Shown in pieces: positions 1 through 12,706 of a stretch of 64,000 nt of DNA. The translations under genes and the position numbers were made by a program. The stretch spans positions 13,193,415-13,257,414 of the forward strand of contig CM022679.1 in the NCBI GenBank assembly GCA_012295275.1, read 5' to 3'. The stretch is from Chrysomallon squamiferum (taxonomy: Eukaryota; Mollusca; Gastropoda; Neomphalida; Peltospiridae). Within the stretch, counting starts at the first letter, position 1. Each line of letters begins with the position of its first letter. The notes below the pieces were generated by a model that was given only the letters and a program-made list of their open reading frames with translations, was not told the DNA's origin and did no database searches.

Positions 1-1998
1 TCTCACTACTTCATACAGGTATGGTGGAAATGGAGATTATAATAAAATAAAATAGTGAGAAACATATGTTGAATTAGTTAACAAAAAAGTATAAAATTGG
101 TGTCTCTGTATCTATGTATGTGTGTTTATATAGGTATGTATGTCTGTATCTATGTGTCTATGTTTTAATGTGTGTCTGTATGAATGTAGGTGTGTGCGTG
201 CATATGTATTTAAGTATGTGTGTGAGTGAAAGCGTGGATCATTGAAAATGTTGTTTCATTTCTTCGTCGAATTAAACTTACTATTCTACTTTGACTTTCT
301 AGTTTAGAACCCAAAACGGAAACCACGATGATTTATTGTATTTTATTTAATCATAGGTATGTTTTAATAAAAAATTTTTTTTTAAAAATGTCTTTCACCA
401 TCCTGCAAATACTACTTTTTCCTTTTTCTCTCTTTTTTACATGAGGTTTGTATTATTTGTTAGGTGCAATATACTACTGAACGAAAATAAACAGAACAAA
501 TTTGTAAAACAATTTCTTCATTCATTATTTCTGCAGCAGCAAATGAGCCGATCTAGTACAGGAACCGTTATTATTATTTATTTTTATTTTTTTCTTAACT
601 ACAAACAAATAATATAAATCAAGATACAAAACAAAAACGCTTCAGGAAAAACAACCAATATAAATATGTCAAAAATACTAAACGCCTAAGATAATTCAAG
701 TTAAAACACAATAAGTAAAAATGTATGCCTCTCCACCATGATTAAATTCAAAGAAAACAAAATCCTCCCGCTATATTGTAATCTACGGCTGTTTGAAAAG
801 TAGGAATTGAAATACGATACAGTAACGTCAAACAGAGATAATTCAAACTCGATTTCTCGACAACCTCGATTTATTGAACTGAAAGTTAGTATCAATTCCC
901 TTCGAATAGTCAAAAGTGAATAAATCCAAAACCTTTATATCTCAAAGTCGCTTTCCTGTTCCAGAATGCAGATTTAATTGAAATTAGCCTTCGAAAACTC
1001 GAAGTGCTGGAATGGTCACGCTATTGTTTCACTTGGTATATACAAAACAATGAGTCGTTGATTATTCGCAACGAAATATGCATGCCTCGGTCGTCGTGTG
1101 TTTTTACACAATGCAAGCAGGGTCTCTGTTCATAACAAAAGCACTTTTGTTGTTTAGCTGATAAAGTTCACTGAATGATGTTTGTTTTGCTTACAAATGA
1201 GTGTATCGTGTCAAGCATGCTGTTTGCTGTTTAAATGCCAGTTGCTATGAAAGACCGGAAAATCGTGTGGACCCGGCAACGGAGATAGGGTGGGGTGGAG
1301 GAATAGCCAGATGGGTTAACAAACAAAAGTTCTGCTGTCATATTATCCAAAAGGACCCGACAGTGGAGGTTTAACCGGATTAGAAACACAAAGCAGAGGC
1401 GCGAAAAGAAAGTTGGCGATGAAAAATACTCAGACAAATTCAAAGGGTTAATGGAGGTTAAATCAGGTATATAAATATATAAACTGCTAAGGAAAACCAT
1501 GAGTGGTCAAATACTTTATTACTATGGATAAAAAATAAAGAATCAATTCAAGAAGGTTATTTAACGTTTGGTCATAAAGTAAAAACGAGAGAACTGGAGA
1601 AATATGTGACCGCAACTTTGAAATGATTATAAAATGCAAGGGGATAAAAAATACTCTTTAGTAATGCCGCTTTTGACGTTCCAAACACCGAGCTTAAAGA
1701 GCATGACGATAATGTCGTCCCCCAACATATGTGTGTGTGAATATTACAAACATACAGATCAATATTAAATGTGTATAGTCTTTTGAAAACAGTTTCTCTA
1801 TATTATGTTAATCGTCCTCCAACATGAATATAAATCGTATATCAGAATGAGGCACATTAATAAATATAGGGGCTTATTTATTTATTTAATAAAATTACTC
1901 AATAAGAAAAGATAATTATTTATATAAATAATATTAATCACCCCAAAACAACAGTTAAAAATTATAATCCTAGCACAAAGCCAAGTTTTTACAGTTAA
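1..1998 (+). repeat. Array unit 0, internally deleted
   Basis: This is the first visible unit of the tandem array. It starts exactly at the unit boundary sequence (tctcactacttcatacag) that recurs at 1999, 8064, 14091, 19989 and 25753. Bases 1-~95 match the start of unit 1, ~95-~232 match the GT-rich block near 3150-3275, and from ~235 it matches ~6265 onward. Two internal segments of about 1 kb and 3 kb are therefore missing, and with them the LDLa, trypsin and promoter parts. The rest is AT-rich non-coding DNA. The open frames here (701-913 and 1231-1500, minus) carry no recognisable domain. Confidence 0.85.
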
Positions 1999-2526
1999 TC
2001 TCACTACTTCATACAGCTATGGTGGAAATGGGAGATTATAATAAAATAAAATAGTGAGATACCTATGTTGATTTAGTTAACAAAAAAGTATAAAATGTTA
2101 TTATCTACACTCTCACTGCTAAAACGAGCACTTACACCAACGAAATATGCTCGAGGCTTTGTAAAACAAAAACGCAAGCAGACGGTGCTGTGAAATTTAC
2201 GTTACAATGCAAGAAATTTATTAAAATATAAAAATGTGTGTTACTTACTGAAGCTAATCAAGATACGATCGAATCTGTGTGTCAGTATGTGTCGGTACAG
2301 ACACAATCATACACAACCATATACACAAACAGATGATTATATACATAATACATACATACATATCATGGATCCCTGAACTTTTTCCACAAAATGAATGTGT
2401 GTTGTGGTGTCTATATATAATATATATATAGAATGCTAGGGGATAAAAATACGCTTTAGCTATGCCGTTTTTGAAGTTACAAACACTCAGCTTAAAGAGC
2501 ACGACGATAATGTCTAACCCAAATGT

Positions 2527-2630
2527 ATACATACATACATACATACATACATACATACATACATACATACATACATACATACATACATACATACATACAT
2601 ACATACATACATACATACACACATACATAC
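2527..2630. repeat. (ATAC)n microsatellite, unit 1
   Basis: A tetranucleotide tract of about 25 copies. It gives meaningless long frames rich in Tyr/Val/Cys/Met or His/Thr/Tyr on both strands. The equivalent tract in unit 2 is at ~8588-8690. Confidence 0.97.
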
Positions 2631-2974
2631 TTGATAAAGGTCCTTTTGGAAATACAAATCAAATGAACAGCACTATTCAAACATTAAATAAGATATCGTA
2701 ATGTACTACACTACACAGCACAAACGTTTTAAGTGAAATTATTTTACAGATGTAAACATCTGAAACTTCAAATTTGATTTTCTATGATTTTTCAAATCAA
2801 CAGTTTTCAAATTGTGGGGAATGGTTGGCCCTCTTTCTCCCCATCGAACTTGCCACTGGGCTTCAATAATATCAAGACAGAACAAAAAATATATATCTTT
2901 TTTTTATTAAATTAACCTGTAATTTTTGTTTCCGGGAGGTTATGGTCGGTAAAAAAAATTCATCTTTATTCTAG

Positions 2975-3045
2975 GTTTTATGTGGGTGATCGCGAAAGAC
3001 ACTGTAGGAATGGCGAAGATGGAAATGACTGTGGTATATTACCAA
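2975..3045 (+). pseudogene. Half LDLa exon relic, unit 1
   Basis: 71 bp behind an acceptor-like 'tttattctag'. It encodes only the second half of an LDL-receptor class A repeat (…HCRNGEDGNDCGILP) and ends at a donor-like gtatga. The first three cysteines are absent. Its phase (enter 2, leave 1) does not match the phase 1-1 exons of the gene. It probably arose by local duplication of the end of the LDLa exon plus its intron. Confidence 0.7.
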
Positions 3046-3510
3046 GTATGATATCTTTATGTATGTACGTCTATGAATGTGTGTGAATATATGGACGTAT
3101 TAATGTAGTTTTATTTGTACATGAGCGGTTTGTATGTATATGACTGGTGTCTCTTTATATACGTATGTGTGTTTCTATATGTATGTATGTCTGTATGTAT
3201 GTGTCTATGTATTAATGTGTGTGTGTATGAATGTATGTGTGTGCGTGCATATGTATTTAAGTATATGTGTGAGTGAAAAATAACTAGTGTGAAGTATATT
3301 CGTATGTACGTAAACGTTTTGTTATTAAGTGTCTTTTACATTTTATTTATTTATTTATTTATTCATTGGAAGTGTTTCTTAGAAATAAATTCTTAATATT
3401 GTTCATCGCTCGTTTATGAAGATAGCAGACAGTTATTATTATTGTTATTATTAACATTATCATTATCATTATCATTATCACCATCATCATCATCATTATC
3501 ATCATCATCA

Positions 3511-3574
<64 letters not shown>

Positions 3575-3587
3575 TTTCTTCATTCAG

Positions 3588-3719
3588 ATTCACATTACTG
3601 TAATCCTGGGTTTTGTCTCTCCCGAAGCAACCATACCTGTATCTCCAGCCTGTATGTGTGTTATGACAAAATTCACTGTGGGAATGGCGAAAATGAAAAT
3701 GACTGTGGTATATTAACAA
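3588..3719 (+). pseudogene. LDLa exon, unit 1 (open)
   Basis: 132 bp between a 'cattcag' acceptor and a 'gtatga' donor, phase 1-1. It encodes a full LDLa repeat with C-x5-C-type spacing and the acidic end NGENENDCG. The residue after the fourth Cys is Tyr instead of Asp (CYDK), a likely weakening of calcium binding. No signal-peptide exon lies upstream in the unit, so a secreted product is unlikely. Confidence 0.72.
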
Positions 3720-4227
3720 GTATGATATCTTTATGTATGTGCGTCTATGAATGTGTGTCAATATATGTACGCATTAATGTATTTTTATTTGTGCACGAGC
3801 GTTTGTGTGTATATGACTGGTGTCTATGTATATATGTATATGTGTTTATGTATTATGTATATATGAATGTATGTGTCTGTGTATTAATGTATGTATGAAT
3901 GCATGTGTGTTCGTGCATATGTATTTAAGTATGTGCGTGAATGAAAAATAACAAGTGTGAAGTATAATCGTGTGTATCTATGTTTGTGTGATATGCATGT
4001 GTGTCTATAATGTATAAAGTCTGGTTAAAACTCAATTGTCTGTTTGTATCTCTAACTCTTTGTTTGTCTTAAATCTCCTTCTCCGTCTTTCTGTCTGTCT
4101 CTGTATATCTGTCTCAGTTTGAATATACCTTTTAACATCCTCTTACACCAAATCACAGATAGAGACAAACGCATGCGCGCGCACACACGCGCGCACACAC
4201 ACACGCACGCACGAATAAACTTCATCT

Positions 4228-4283
4228 GGAGGTACGCTGATCGATCCCCACTGGGTGATTACAGCGGCGCATTGCTTTGAATC
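4228..4283 (+). pseudogene. Trypsin exon end (His region), unit 1
   Basis: It matches the last ~56 bp of exon 32978-33167 of the intact gene, encoding [18 protein letters not shown] with the catalytic His. The normal donor and ~350 bp of the following intron are also matched. Upstream, the exon is cut and joined to intron DNA (…cacgaataaacttcat), with no acceptor, so it cannot be spliced as an exon. Homology ends just after the next exon start (gaaccg…) near 4630. Confidence 0.85.
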
Positions 4284-4733
4284 GTAAGTACAAAGATTCA
4301 GTTAAAACTCAGAAATTGTTAGCGATGTTCTAACGTTATAAAAACAATCTAATGGTAAATGAATATTTGAGAATTGTTATTATTTATTATGAACTGATAT
4401 ACTGTATATTTTCTCCGTTCCATCCATTTTTTGTTTTGTTTTTTTCTTTATAATGAAATTCATTTTATTTTTTGAAATTTCATCTAGCAGTATGATTAAA
4501 TTATCCGATTTAGTTAAGACCTGAATCCATTACTAACGATTTTTAATTATGAAAAGGGAATTTTCAAAATAAAATAATGTCTTCTTTTTCTTCTTGATTT
4601 ATCAATTCATTATCCCTGCAGAACCGAAAATCCATTGTGCAAGAGTTAGTATATCAAAAATAGCATACATTGTGCAAACCATATATTAATTTAGCATTCT
4701 GTTTTTTTTTTTTTTATTACACTTCATTAACAG

Positions 4734-4792
4734 CGGTTAATCTTCGTGGTGTCCAGTGATGCATGAGGCGGAAACAATATTAAAAATTAACG
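4734..4792 (+). other. Exon-like relic upstream of the unit promoter
   Basis: A segment flanked by an acceptor-like 'cattaacag' and a donor-like 'gtgagtaat', conserved in all four units (near 10794, 16551 and 22602). All three frames contain stops in unit 1, so it is not coding as it stands. It may be a decayed exon or a regulatory segment. I do not recognise it. Confidence 0.3.
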
Positions 4793-4975
4793 TGAGTAAT
4801 AAATCAGTATTATCACGTACTATTCAAAAACAACAACAACAATAAAAAAAAGAAAAAAAGGTGGTTACTTATGCGCATGGGCAGACTAATTACCAAACCA
4901 TGTGACTTGGCTTATCTCCAGTAGCGCCTGTTACCAACATAACACTGGTATGACAACAAAGTTATTTTTAGCATC

Positions 4976-5354
4976 CGACGTCATCAAGGGTATAAAAGGA
5001 CCGCGCGCCCGCCCAATCGACGGAACTGCCCAGCTCGCACCCGCGGAAAGTCGTTCACCATGACGGACTGGAAGTGGGTGCTGTCTCGTGTTAAGCTATT
5101 TTCCTTTTGGTTCACAATTACGCTTACTTCGTTATTTCCTGAGATGTTCGAATCTTAGGACCCGTTCCCGGTTCTCGGAGACCACGCCCGTCAGCGGCCC
5201 TGCAATCGCAGTTTTAACTGCGCTAAAGGGTTGGGTGTGCGATCTGGGGACCTCAGACGTTGTACGTTGGCCGCTGGGTGGATTCGAATACCCCAGTGCC
5301 GAGTAGTGCAGTCTTTGAGGTCCCTGGTATATTTCTACACGTCTACTGTGGAAG
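4976..5354 (+). promoter_or_regulatory. CRE-like/TATA promoter and first exon, unit 1
   Basis: A CRE-like CGACGTCA at 4976-4983, a TATA box TATAAAAG at 4991-4998 and a GC-rich leader are followed by ATG in good context (caccATGa) at 5060. This ATG opens a 32-codon frame (MTDWKWVLSRVKLF…) that stops at 5158. An overlapping 72-codon frame runs 5088-5306. A strong donor (GAAG|gtaagt) follows at 5355. I read it as promoter plus 5' leader exon of the protease gene, copied with the array. Confidence 0.65.
5246..5324 (+). other. Conserved nested stem-loop in the first exon
   Basis: The arm GGGGACCTCAGAC (5246-5258) pairs with GTCTTTGAGGTCCC (5311-5324). Inside it CTGGGT (5274-5279) pairs with ACCCCAG (5290-5296) around a loop GGATTCGAAT. 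A further small hairpin, CGCAGTT/AACTGCG, sits at 5207-5222. The same elements recur at ~11303, ~17160 and ~23178. The loop resembles a tRNA T-loop/B-box but the whole is not a tRNA. It could be a structured leader RNA. Confidence 0.45.
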
Positions 5355-5459
5355 GTAAGTTCGTTTATTTAGAAAGTAATTCTGTTCAGACTCAGTATTA
5401 ATTACTGCGTGACCTATATTATATGTGAGAATGATGATGGCGCTTATTTACTTATTATT

Positions 5460-5490
<31 letters not shown>

Positions 5491-8400
5491 TTATTAAGAC
5501 GACGACGACGAAGAAGAAACAACAACGAAATTGATTCAGGTAAATATTGCAATAATGTTTCACACAGAATTAAAATAGAATCGTCGAGGTATTGCACAAT
5601 CACAATGCAAGTTCAAAGTCTAGTGATAATGACTCGGTGTACAAGATATTAACAAGGTTTTAATTTTAACTATTTATTAAAAAACGAAACAAAAGTTTAC
5701 GTAAGCGGATGATAATATTAGCTTTCGGCTGTGTGTAACTTCTAACAAACAAACAAAAAATAATAATAATAAAACGAAATTTGGTGATTGTTTTTTTAGA
5801 TGATGATAATTATTATTATTAAACAATGAAACAGGATTTTTCTCAAACTTTATTAATATATTTAGAATAAAGTACTTTACAAACGTGTGACTAACAGGTA
5901 AGTGACAAGTGTGTAATTTAAAATATTGAAAAGTGATCGAAAAATTATTTGTCGACGGATAAGGTAAGTATATTTTTTTAACTTTGTATTTTGCTAAGCG
6001 AATCGAGTGGGAGTTGTGTACCAAAGGGAAAACATCTTTTCACGAGACAGCATTCAAGTCTGGACCTGCATGTTGATCGACTTGCTGAGAAATGAACAGG
6101 ACTTGTTACGAAAATGTTAATAAAAACAATAAATGAAACAGGTATCTGTGTATTACACGTTTTAAAAATAAATGAAAGATAATTTATGTGGTTTTAGCTG
6201 TTTCAAGTTATTAGACGTCACAGTCAAGTATCTGACATATTCAGTTATATCGTAAATTTATGGCATAGATCATTGAAAATGGTGTTTCATTTCTTCGTCG
6301 AATTAAACTTAGTATTCTACTTTGACTTTCTAATTTAGAACCCAAAACACAAACCACGATAATTTATTGTATTTTATTTAATCATAGGTATGTATTTATA
6401 AAAAAAAAAAAAACATAACTTTAAAAATGTCTTTCACTATCCTGCAAATACTACTTTTTCTTTTTTACATGAAGTTTAAATGATTTGTTACGTGCCATAT
6501 ACTACTGAACGAAAATAAATAGAACTTAATTTTGTAAAATTAATTTTTCATTCATTAATTCTGAAGAAGGAAATGAGCCCACCTAGTACAGGAACTTTAT
6601 ATTTTATTTTTATTTTTATTTTATTTTATTTTATTTTTTTTTTTTTTTTGAAGACCGTAACTACAAACAAATAAAATAAATCACGATACAAAACATAAGC
6701 GCTTCAGGAAAAATAACCAATATAAATGTGTTAAAAATACTAAACGCCTAAGATAATTAAAATTAAAACATAGTAAGTAAAACTGTATGCCTCTCCACCA
6801 TGATTAAATTCAAAAGAAAACAAAATCCACCCAATATGTTGTAATCGACTGCTGTTTGAAAAGTAGGATTTGAAATACTATACAGTAACGTCAAACAAAG
6901 ATAATTCAAACGTCGATTTCTCGGATACTCGATTTATTGAACCGAAAGTTAGCATTGATGACCTTCGAATATTCAAAAGTGAATAAATCCAAAAACTTTA
7001 TATCTCAAAGTCGCTTTCCTGATCGAGAAAATAGATTTAATAGAAATTAGCCTTCGAAAACTCGAAGTGCTGGAATGGTCACGCTATTTTTTCACTTGGT
7101 AAATACAAAACAATGAATCGTTGATTATGCGGAACGAAATACGCCTGCCTCGGTCGTCAGGGTTTTTACACAATGCAAGCAGGGTCTCTGTTCATAACAA
7201 AAACACTTTTGTTGTTTAGCTGATAAAGTTCACTGATTGATGTTTCTTTTTGCTTACAAATGAGTGTATCGTGTCAAACATGCTGTTTGCTGTTTAAATG
7301 CCAATTATTACGAAAGATCGGGAAATCTTGTGGACCCGGCAACGCAGATAGGGTGGGGTGGAGGAATAGCCAGATGGGTTAACAAACAAGACTTCTGCAG
7401 TCATGTTATCCAAAAGGACCCGACAGTGGAAGTTTAACCGGATTGGAAACACAAAACAGAGGCGCGAAAAGAAAGTTAGCGATGAAAAATACTGAGACAA
7501 ATTCAAAGGGTTAATGGAGGTTAAAGCAGGTATATAAATCTATAAACTGCTAAGAAAACCCATAAGTGGTCAAATACTTTATTACTATGGATTAAAAAGA
7601 AAGAATCAATTCAAGAAGGTTATTCAACGTTTGGTCATAAAGTAAAAACGCGAGAACTGGAGAAATATGTGACCGCAACTTTGAAATGATTATAAAATGC
7701 AAGGGGATAAAAAATACTCTTTAGTAATGCCGCTTTTGACGTTCCAAACACCGAGCTTAAAGAGCATGACGATAATGTCGTCCCCCAACATATGTGTGTG
7801 TGAATATTACAAACATACAGATCAATATTAAATGTGTATAGTCTTTTGAAAACAGTTTCTCTATATTATGTTAATCGTCCTCCAACATGAATATAAATCG
7901 TATATCAGAATGAGGCACATTAATAAATATAGGGGCTTATTTATTTATTTAATAAAATTACTCAATAAGAAAAGATAATTACGGTTTTATAAATAATATT
8001 AATCACCCCAAAACAACAGTTAAAAATTATAATCCTAGCACAAAGCCAAGTTTTTACAGTTAATCTCACTACTTCATACAGCTATGGTGGAAATGGGAGA
8101 TTATAATAAAATAAAATAGTGAGATACCTATGTTGATTTAGTTAACAAAAAAGTATAAAATGTTATTATCTACACTCTCACTGCTAAAACGAGCACTTAC
8201 ACCAACGAAATATGCTCGAGGCTTTGTAAAACAAAAACGCAAGCAGACGGTGCTGTGAAATTTACGTTACAATGCAAGAAATTTATTAAAATATAAAAAT
8301 GTGTGTTACTTACTGAAGCTAATCAAGATACGATCGAATCTGTGTGTCAGTATGTGTCGGTACAGACACAATCATACACAACCATATACACAAACAGATG

Positions 8401-8587
8401 ATTATATACATAATACATACATACATATCATGGATCCCTGAACTTTTTCCACAAAATGAATGTGTGTTGTGGTGTCTATATATAATATATATATAGAATG
8501 CTAGGGGATAAAAATACGCTTTAGCTATGCCGTTTTTGAAGTTACAAACACTCAGCTTAAAGAGCACGACGATAATGTCTAACCCAA

Positions 8588-8690
8588 ATGTATACATACA
8601 TACATACATACATACATACATACATACATACATACATACATACATACATACATACATACATACATACATACATACACACATACATACTTG
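8588..8690. repeat. (ATAC)n microsatellite, unit 2
   Basis: Same tract and position as in unit 1. Nearly equal length supports a very recent split of units 1 and 2. Confidence 0.97.
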
Positions 8691-9030
8691 ATAAAGGTCC
8701 TTTTGGAAATACAAATCAAATGAACAGCACTATTCAAACATTAAATAAGATATCGTAATGTACTACACTACACAGCACAAACGTTTTAAGTGAAATTATT
8801 TTACAGATGTAAACATCTGAAACTTCAAATTTGATTTTCTATGATTTTTCAAATCAACAGTTTTCAAATTGTGGGGAATGGTTGGCCCTCTTTCTCCCCA
8901 TCGAACTTGCCACTGGGCTTCAATAATATCAAGACAGAACAAAAAATATATATCTTTTTTTTATTAAATTAACCTGTAATTTTTTTTCCGGGGGCTTATG
9001 GTCGGTAAAAAAAATTCATCTTTATTCTAG

Positions 9031-9101
9031 GTTTTATGTGGGTGATCGCGAAAGACACTGTAGGAATGGCGAAGATGGAAATGACTGTGGTATATTACCA
9101 A
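9031..9101 (+). pseudogene. Half LDLa exon relic, unit 2
   Basis: Same 71-bp relic as in unit 1, with an identical coding remainder including the Gly in place of the expected Cys before the GDRE segment. Confidence 0.7.
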
Positions 9102-9566
9102 GTATGATATCTTTATGTATGTACGTCTATGAATGTGTGTGAATATATGGACGTATTAATGTAGTTTTATTTGTACATGAGCGGTTTGTATGTATATGAC
9201 TGGTGTCTCTTTATATACGTATGTGTGTTTCTATATGTATGTATGTCTGTATGTATGTGTCTATGTATTAATGTGTGTGTGTATGAATGTATGTGTGTGC
9301 GTGCATATGTATTTAAGTATATGTGTGAGTGAAAAATAACTAGTGTGAAGTATATTCGTATGTACGTAAACGTTTTGTTATTAAGTGTCTTTTACATTTT
9401 ATTTATTTATTTATTTATTCATTGGAAGTGTTTCTTAGAAATAAATTCTTAATATTGTTCATCGCTCGTTTATGAAGATAGCAGACAGTTATTATTATTG
9501 TTATTATTAACATTATCATTATCATTATCATTATCACCATCATCATCATCATTATCATCATCATCA

Positions 9567-9628
<62 letters not shown>

Positions 9629-9640
9629 TTCTTCATTCAG

Positions 9641-9774
9641 ATTCACATTACTGTAATCCTGGGTTTTGTCTCTCCCGAAGCAACCATACCTGTATCTCCA
9701 GCCTGTATGTGTGTTATGACAAAAAATTCACTGTGGGAATGGCGAAAATGAAAATGACTGTGGTATATTAACAA
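9641..9774 (+). pseudogene. LDLa exon, unit 2 (frameshifted)
   Basis: Same exon with two extra A in the run after 'gttatgac', giving 134 bp. The reading frame is lost before the last two cysteines. Confidence 0.75.
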
Positions 9775-10284
9775 GTATGATATCTTTATGTATGTGCGTC
9801 TATGAATGTGTGTCAATATATGTACGTATTAATGTATTTTTATTTGTGCACGAGCGTTTGTGTGTATATGACTGGTGTCTATGTATATATGTATATGTGT
9901 TTATGTATTATGTATATATGAATGTATGTGTCTGTGTATTAATGTATGTATGAATGCATGTGTGTTCGTGCATATGTATTTTTTAAGTATGTGCGTGAAT
10001 GAAAAATAACAAGTGTGAAGTATATTCGTGTGTATCTATGTTTGTGTGATATGCATGTGTGTCTATAATGTATAAAGTCTGGTTAAAACTCAATTGTCTG
10101 TTTGTATCTCTAACTCTTTGTTTGTCTTAAATCTCCTTCTCCGTCTTTCTGTCTGTCTCTGTATATCTGTCTCAGTTTGAATATACCTTTTAACATCCTC
10201 TTACACCAAATCACAGATAGAGACAAACGCATGCGCGCGCACACACACGCGCACACACACACGCACGCACGAATAAACTTCATC

Positions 10285-10341
10285 TGGAGGTACGCTGATC
10301 GATCCCCACTGGGTGATTACAGCGGCGCATTGCTTTGAATC
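10285..10341 (+). pseudogene. Trypsin exon end, unit 2
   Basis: Same fragment with the same junction to intron sequence and the TAAHC codons intact. Confidence 0.85.
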
Positions 10342-11032
10342 GTAAGTACAAAGATTCAGTTAAAACTCAGAAATTGTTAGCGATGTTCTAACGTTATAAA
10401 AACAATCTAATGGTAAATGAATATTTGAGAATTGTTATTATTTATTATGAACTGATATACTGTATATTTTCTCCGTTCCATCCATTTTTTGTTTTGTTTT
10501 TTTCTTTATAATGAAATTCATTTTATTTTTTGAAATTTCATCTAGCAGTATGATTAAATTATCCGATTTAGTTAAGACCTGAATCCATTACTAACGATTT
10601 TTAATTATGAAAAGGGAATTTTCAAAATAAAATAATGTCTTCTTTTTTCTTCTTGATTTATCAATTCATTATCCCTGCAGAACCGAAAATCCATTGTGCA
10701 AGAGTTAGTATATCAAAAATAGCATACATTGTGCAAACCATATATTAATTTAGCATTCTGTTTCTTTTTTTTTATTACACTTCATTAACAGCGGTTAATC
10801 TTCGTGGTGTCCAGTGATGCATGAGGCGGAAACAATATTAAAAATTAACGTGAGTAATAAATCAGTATTATCACGTACTATTCAAAAAAAAAACAACAAC
10901 AAAAAAAAGAAAAAAAGGTGGTTACTTATGCGCATGGGCAGACTAATTACCAAACCATGTGACTTGGCTTATCTCCAGTAGCGCCTGTTACCAACATAAC
11001 ACTGGTATGACAACAAAGTTATTTTTAGCATC

Positions 11033-11411
11033 TGACGTCATCAAGGGTATAAAAGGACCGCGCGCCCGCCCAATCGACGGAACTGCCCAGCTCGCACCCG
11101 CGGAAAGTCGTTCACCATGACGGACTGGAAGTGGGTGCTGTCTCGTGTTAAGCTATTTTCCTTTTGGTTCACAATTACGCTTACTTCGTTATTTCCTGAG
11201 ATGTTCGAATCTTAGGACCCGTTCCCGGTTCTCGGAGACCACGCCCGTCAGCGGCCCTGCAATCGCAGTTTTAACTGCGCTAAAGGGTTGGGTGTGTGAT
11301 CTGGGGACCTCAGACGTTGTACGTTGGCCGCTGGGTGGATTCGAATACCCCAGTGCCGAGTAGTGCAGTCTTTGAGGTCCCTGGTATATTTCTACACGTC
11401 TACTGTGGAAG
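11033..11411 (+). promoter_or_regulatory. CRE/TATA promoter and first exon, unit 2
   Basis: A perfect palindromic CRE TGACGTCA at 11033-11040, TATAAAAG at 11048-11055, ATG at 11117 with the same 32-codon frame, and a donor at 11412. Apart from the CRE it is nearly identical to unit 1. Confidence 0.67.
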
Positions 11412-11508
11412 GTAAGTTCGTTTATTTAGAAAGTAATTCTGTTCAGACTCAGTATTAATTACTGCGTGACCTATATTATATGTGAGAATGATGATGGCGC
11501 TTATTTAC

Positions 11509-11550
<42 letters not shown>

Positions 11551-12661
11551 TTATTAAGACGACGACGACGAAGAAGAAACAACAACGAAATTGATTCAGG
11601 TAAATATTGCAATAATGTTTCACACAGAATTAAAATAGAATCGTCGAGGTATTGCACAATCACAATGCAAGTTCAAAGTCTAGTGATAATGACTCGGTGT
11701 ACAAGATATTAACAAGGTTTTAATTTTAACTATTTATTAAAAAACGAAACAAAAGTTTACGTAAGCGGATGATAATATTAGCTTTCGGCTGTGTGTAACT
11801 TCTAACAAACAAACAAAAAATAATAATAATAAAACGAAATTTGGTGATTGTTTTTTTAGATGATGATAATTATTATTATTAAACAATGAAACAGGATTTT
11901 TCTCAAACTTTATTAATATATTTAGAATAAAGTACTTTACAAACGTGTGACTAACAGGTAAGTGACAAGTGTGTAATTTAAAATATTGAAAAGTGATCGA
12001 AAAATTCTTTGTCGACGGATAAGGTAAGTATATTTTTTTAACTTTGTATTTTGCTAAGCGAATCGAGTGGGAGTTGTGTACCAAAGGGAAAACATCTTTT
12101 CACGAGACAGCATTCAAGTCTGGACCTGCATGTTGATCGACTTGCTGAGAAATGAACAGGACTTGTTACGAAAATGTTAATAAAAACAATAAATGAAACA
12201 GGTATCTGTGTATTACACGTTTTAAAAATAAATGAAAGATAATTTATGTGGTTTTAGCTGTTTCAAGTTATTAGACGTCATAGTCAAGTATCTGACATAT
12301 TCAGTTATATCGTAAATTTATGGCATAGATCATTGAAAATGGTGTTTCATTTCTTCGTCGAATTAAACTTAGTATTCTACTTTGACTTTCTAATTTAGAA
12401 CCCAAAACACAAACCACGATAATTTATTGTATTTTATTTAATCATAGGTATGTATTTATAAAAAAAAAAACATAACTTTAAAAATGTCTTTCACTATCCT
12501 GCAAATACTACTTTTTCTTTTTTACATGAAGTTTAAATTATTTGTTACGTGCCATATACTACTGAACGAAAATAAATAGAACTTAATTTTGTAAAATTAA
12601 TTTTTCATTCATTAATTCTGAAGAAGGAAATGAGCCCACCTAGTACAGGAACTTTATATTT

Positions 12662-12706
<45 letters not shown>

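Larger units (their letters stand above)
1999..8063 (+). repeat. Array unit 1 (6,065 bp)
   Basis: A complete unit. Its order is a ~450 bp AT-rich start, an (ATAC)n tract, a half LDLa exon, an (ATT/ATC)n tract, a full LDLa exon, a GT-rich and CT-rich intron, a trypsin exon end, an exon-like relic, a CRE/TATA promoter with first exon, and ~2.6 kb of non-coding sequence. By eye it is almost identical to unit 2 and more diverged from units 3 and 4, which suggests units 1 and 2 arose from the latest duplication. It is a rearranged fragment of the protease gene at 27055-35200. Confidence 0.92.

Noticed and set aside
2254-2701. Long Tyr/Val/Cys/Met and His/Thr/Tyr frames on both strands (also 8319-8714)
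   Set aside because: They are translations of the (ATAC)n microsatellite.
3359-3761. Poly-Ile, poly-Asn and Asp-rich frames (also 9415-9636, 21254-21445, 27290-27499, 28803-29357, 53172-53814)
   Set aside because: They are translations of ATT/ATC/AAC repeats. Only the embedded LDLa part is meaningful.
5270-5300. Possible tRNA from the TTCGAAT loop
   Set aside because: No matching D-arm, anticodon arm or acceptor stem in tRNA geometry.
5425-5652. 75-codon frame with Leu and Arg runs after the first exon
   Set aside because: It consists largely of ATT and GAC/GAA repeats, lies in the inferred intron, and has no conserved end in units 3 and 4.
5677-6024. 115-codon minus frame conserved in units 1 and 2 (and partly 3)
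   Set aside because: Its conservation is explained by recent duplication of the DNA. It has no domain, and unit 3 has a frameshifted end.
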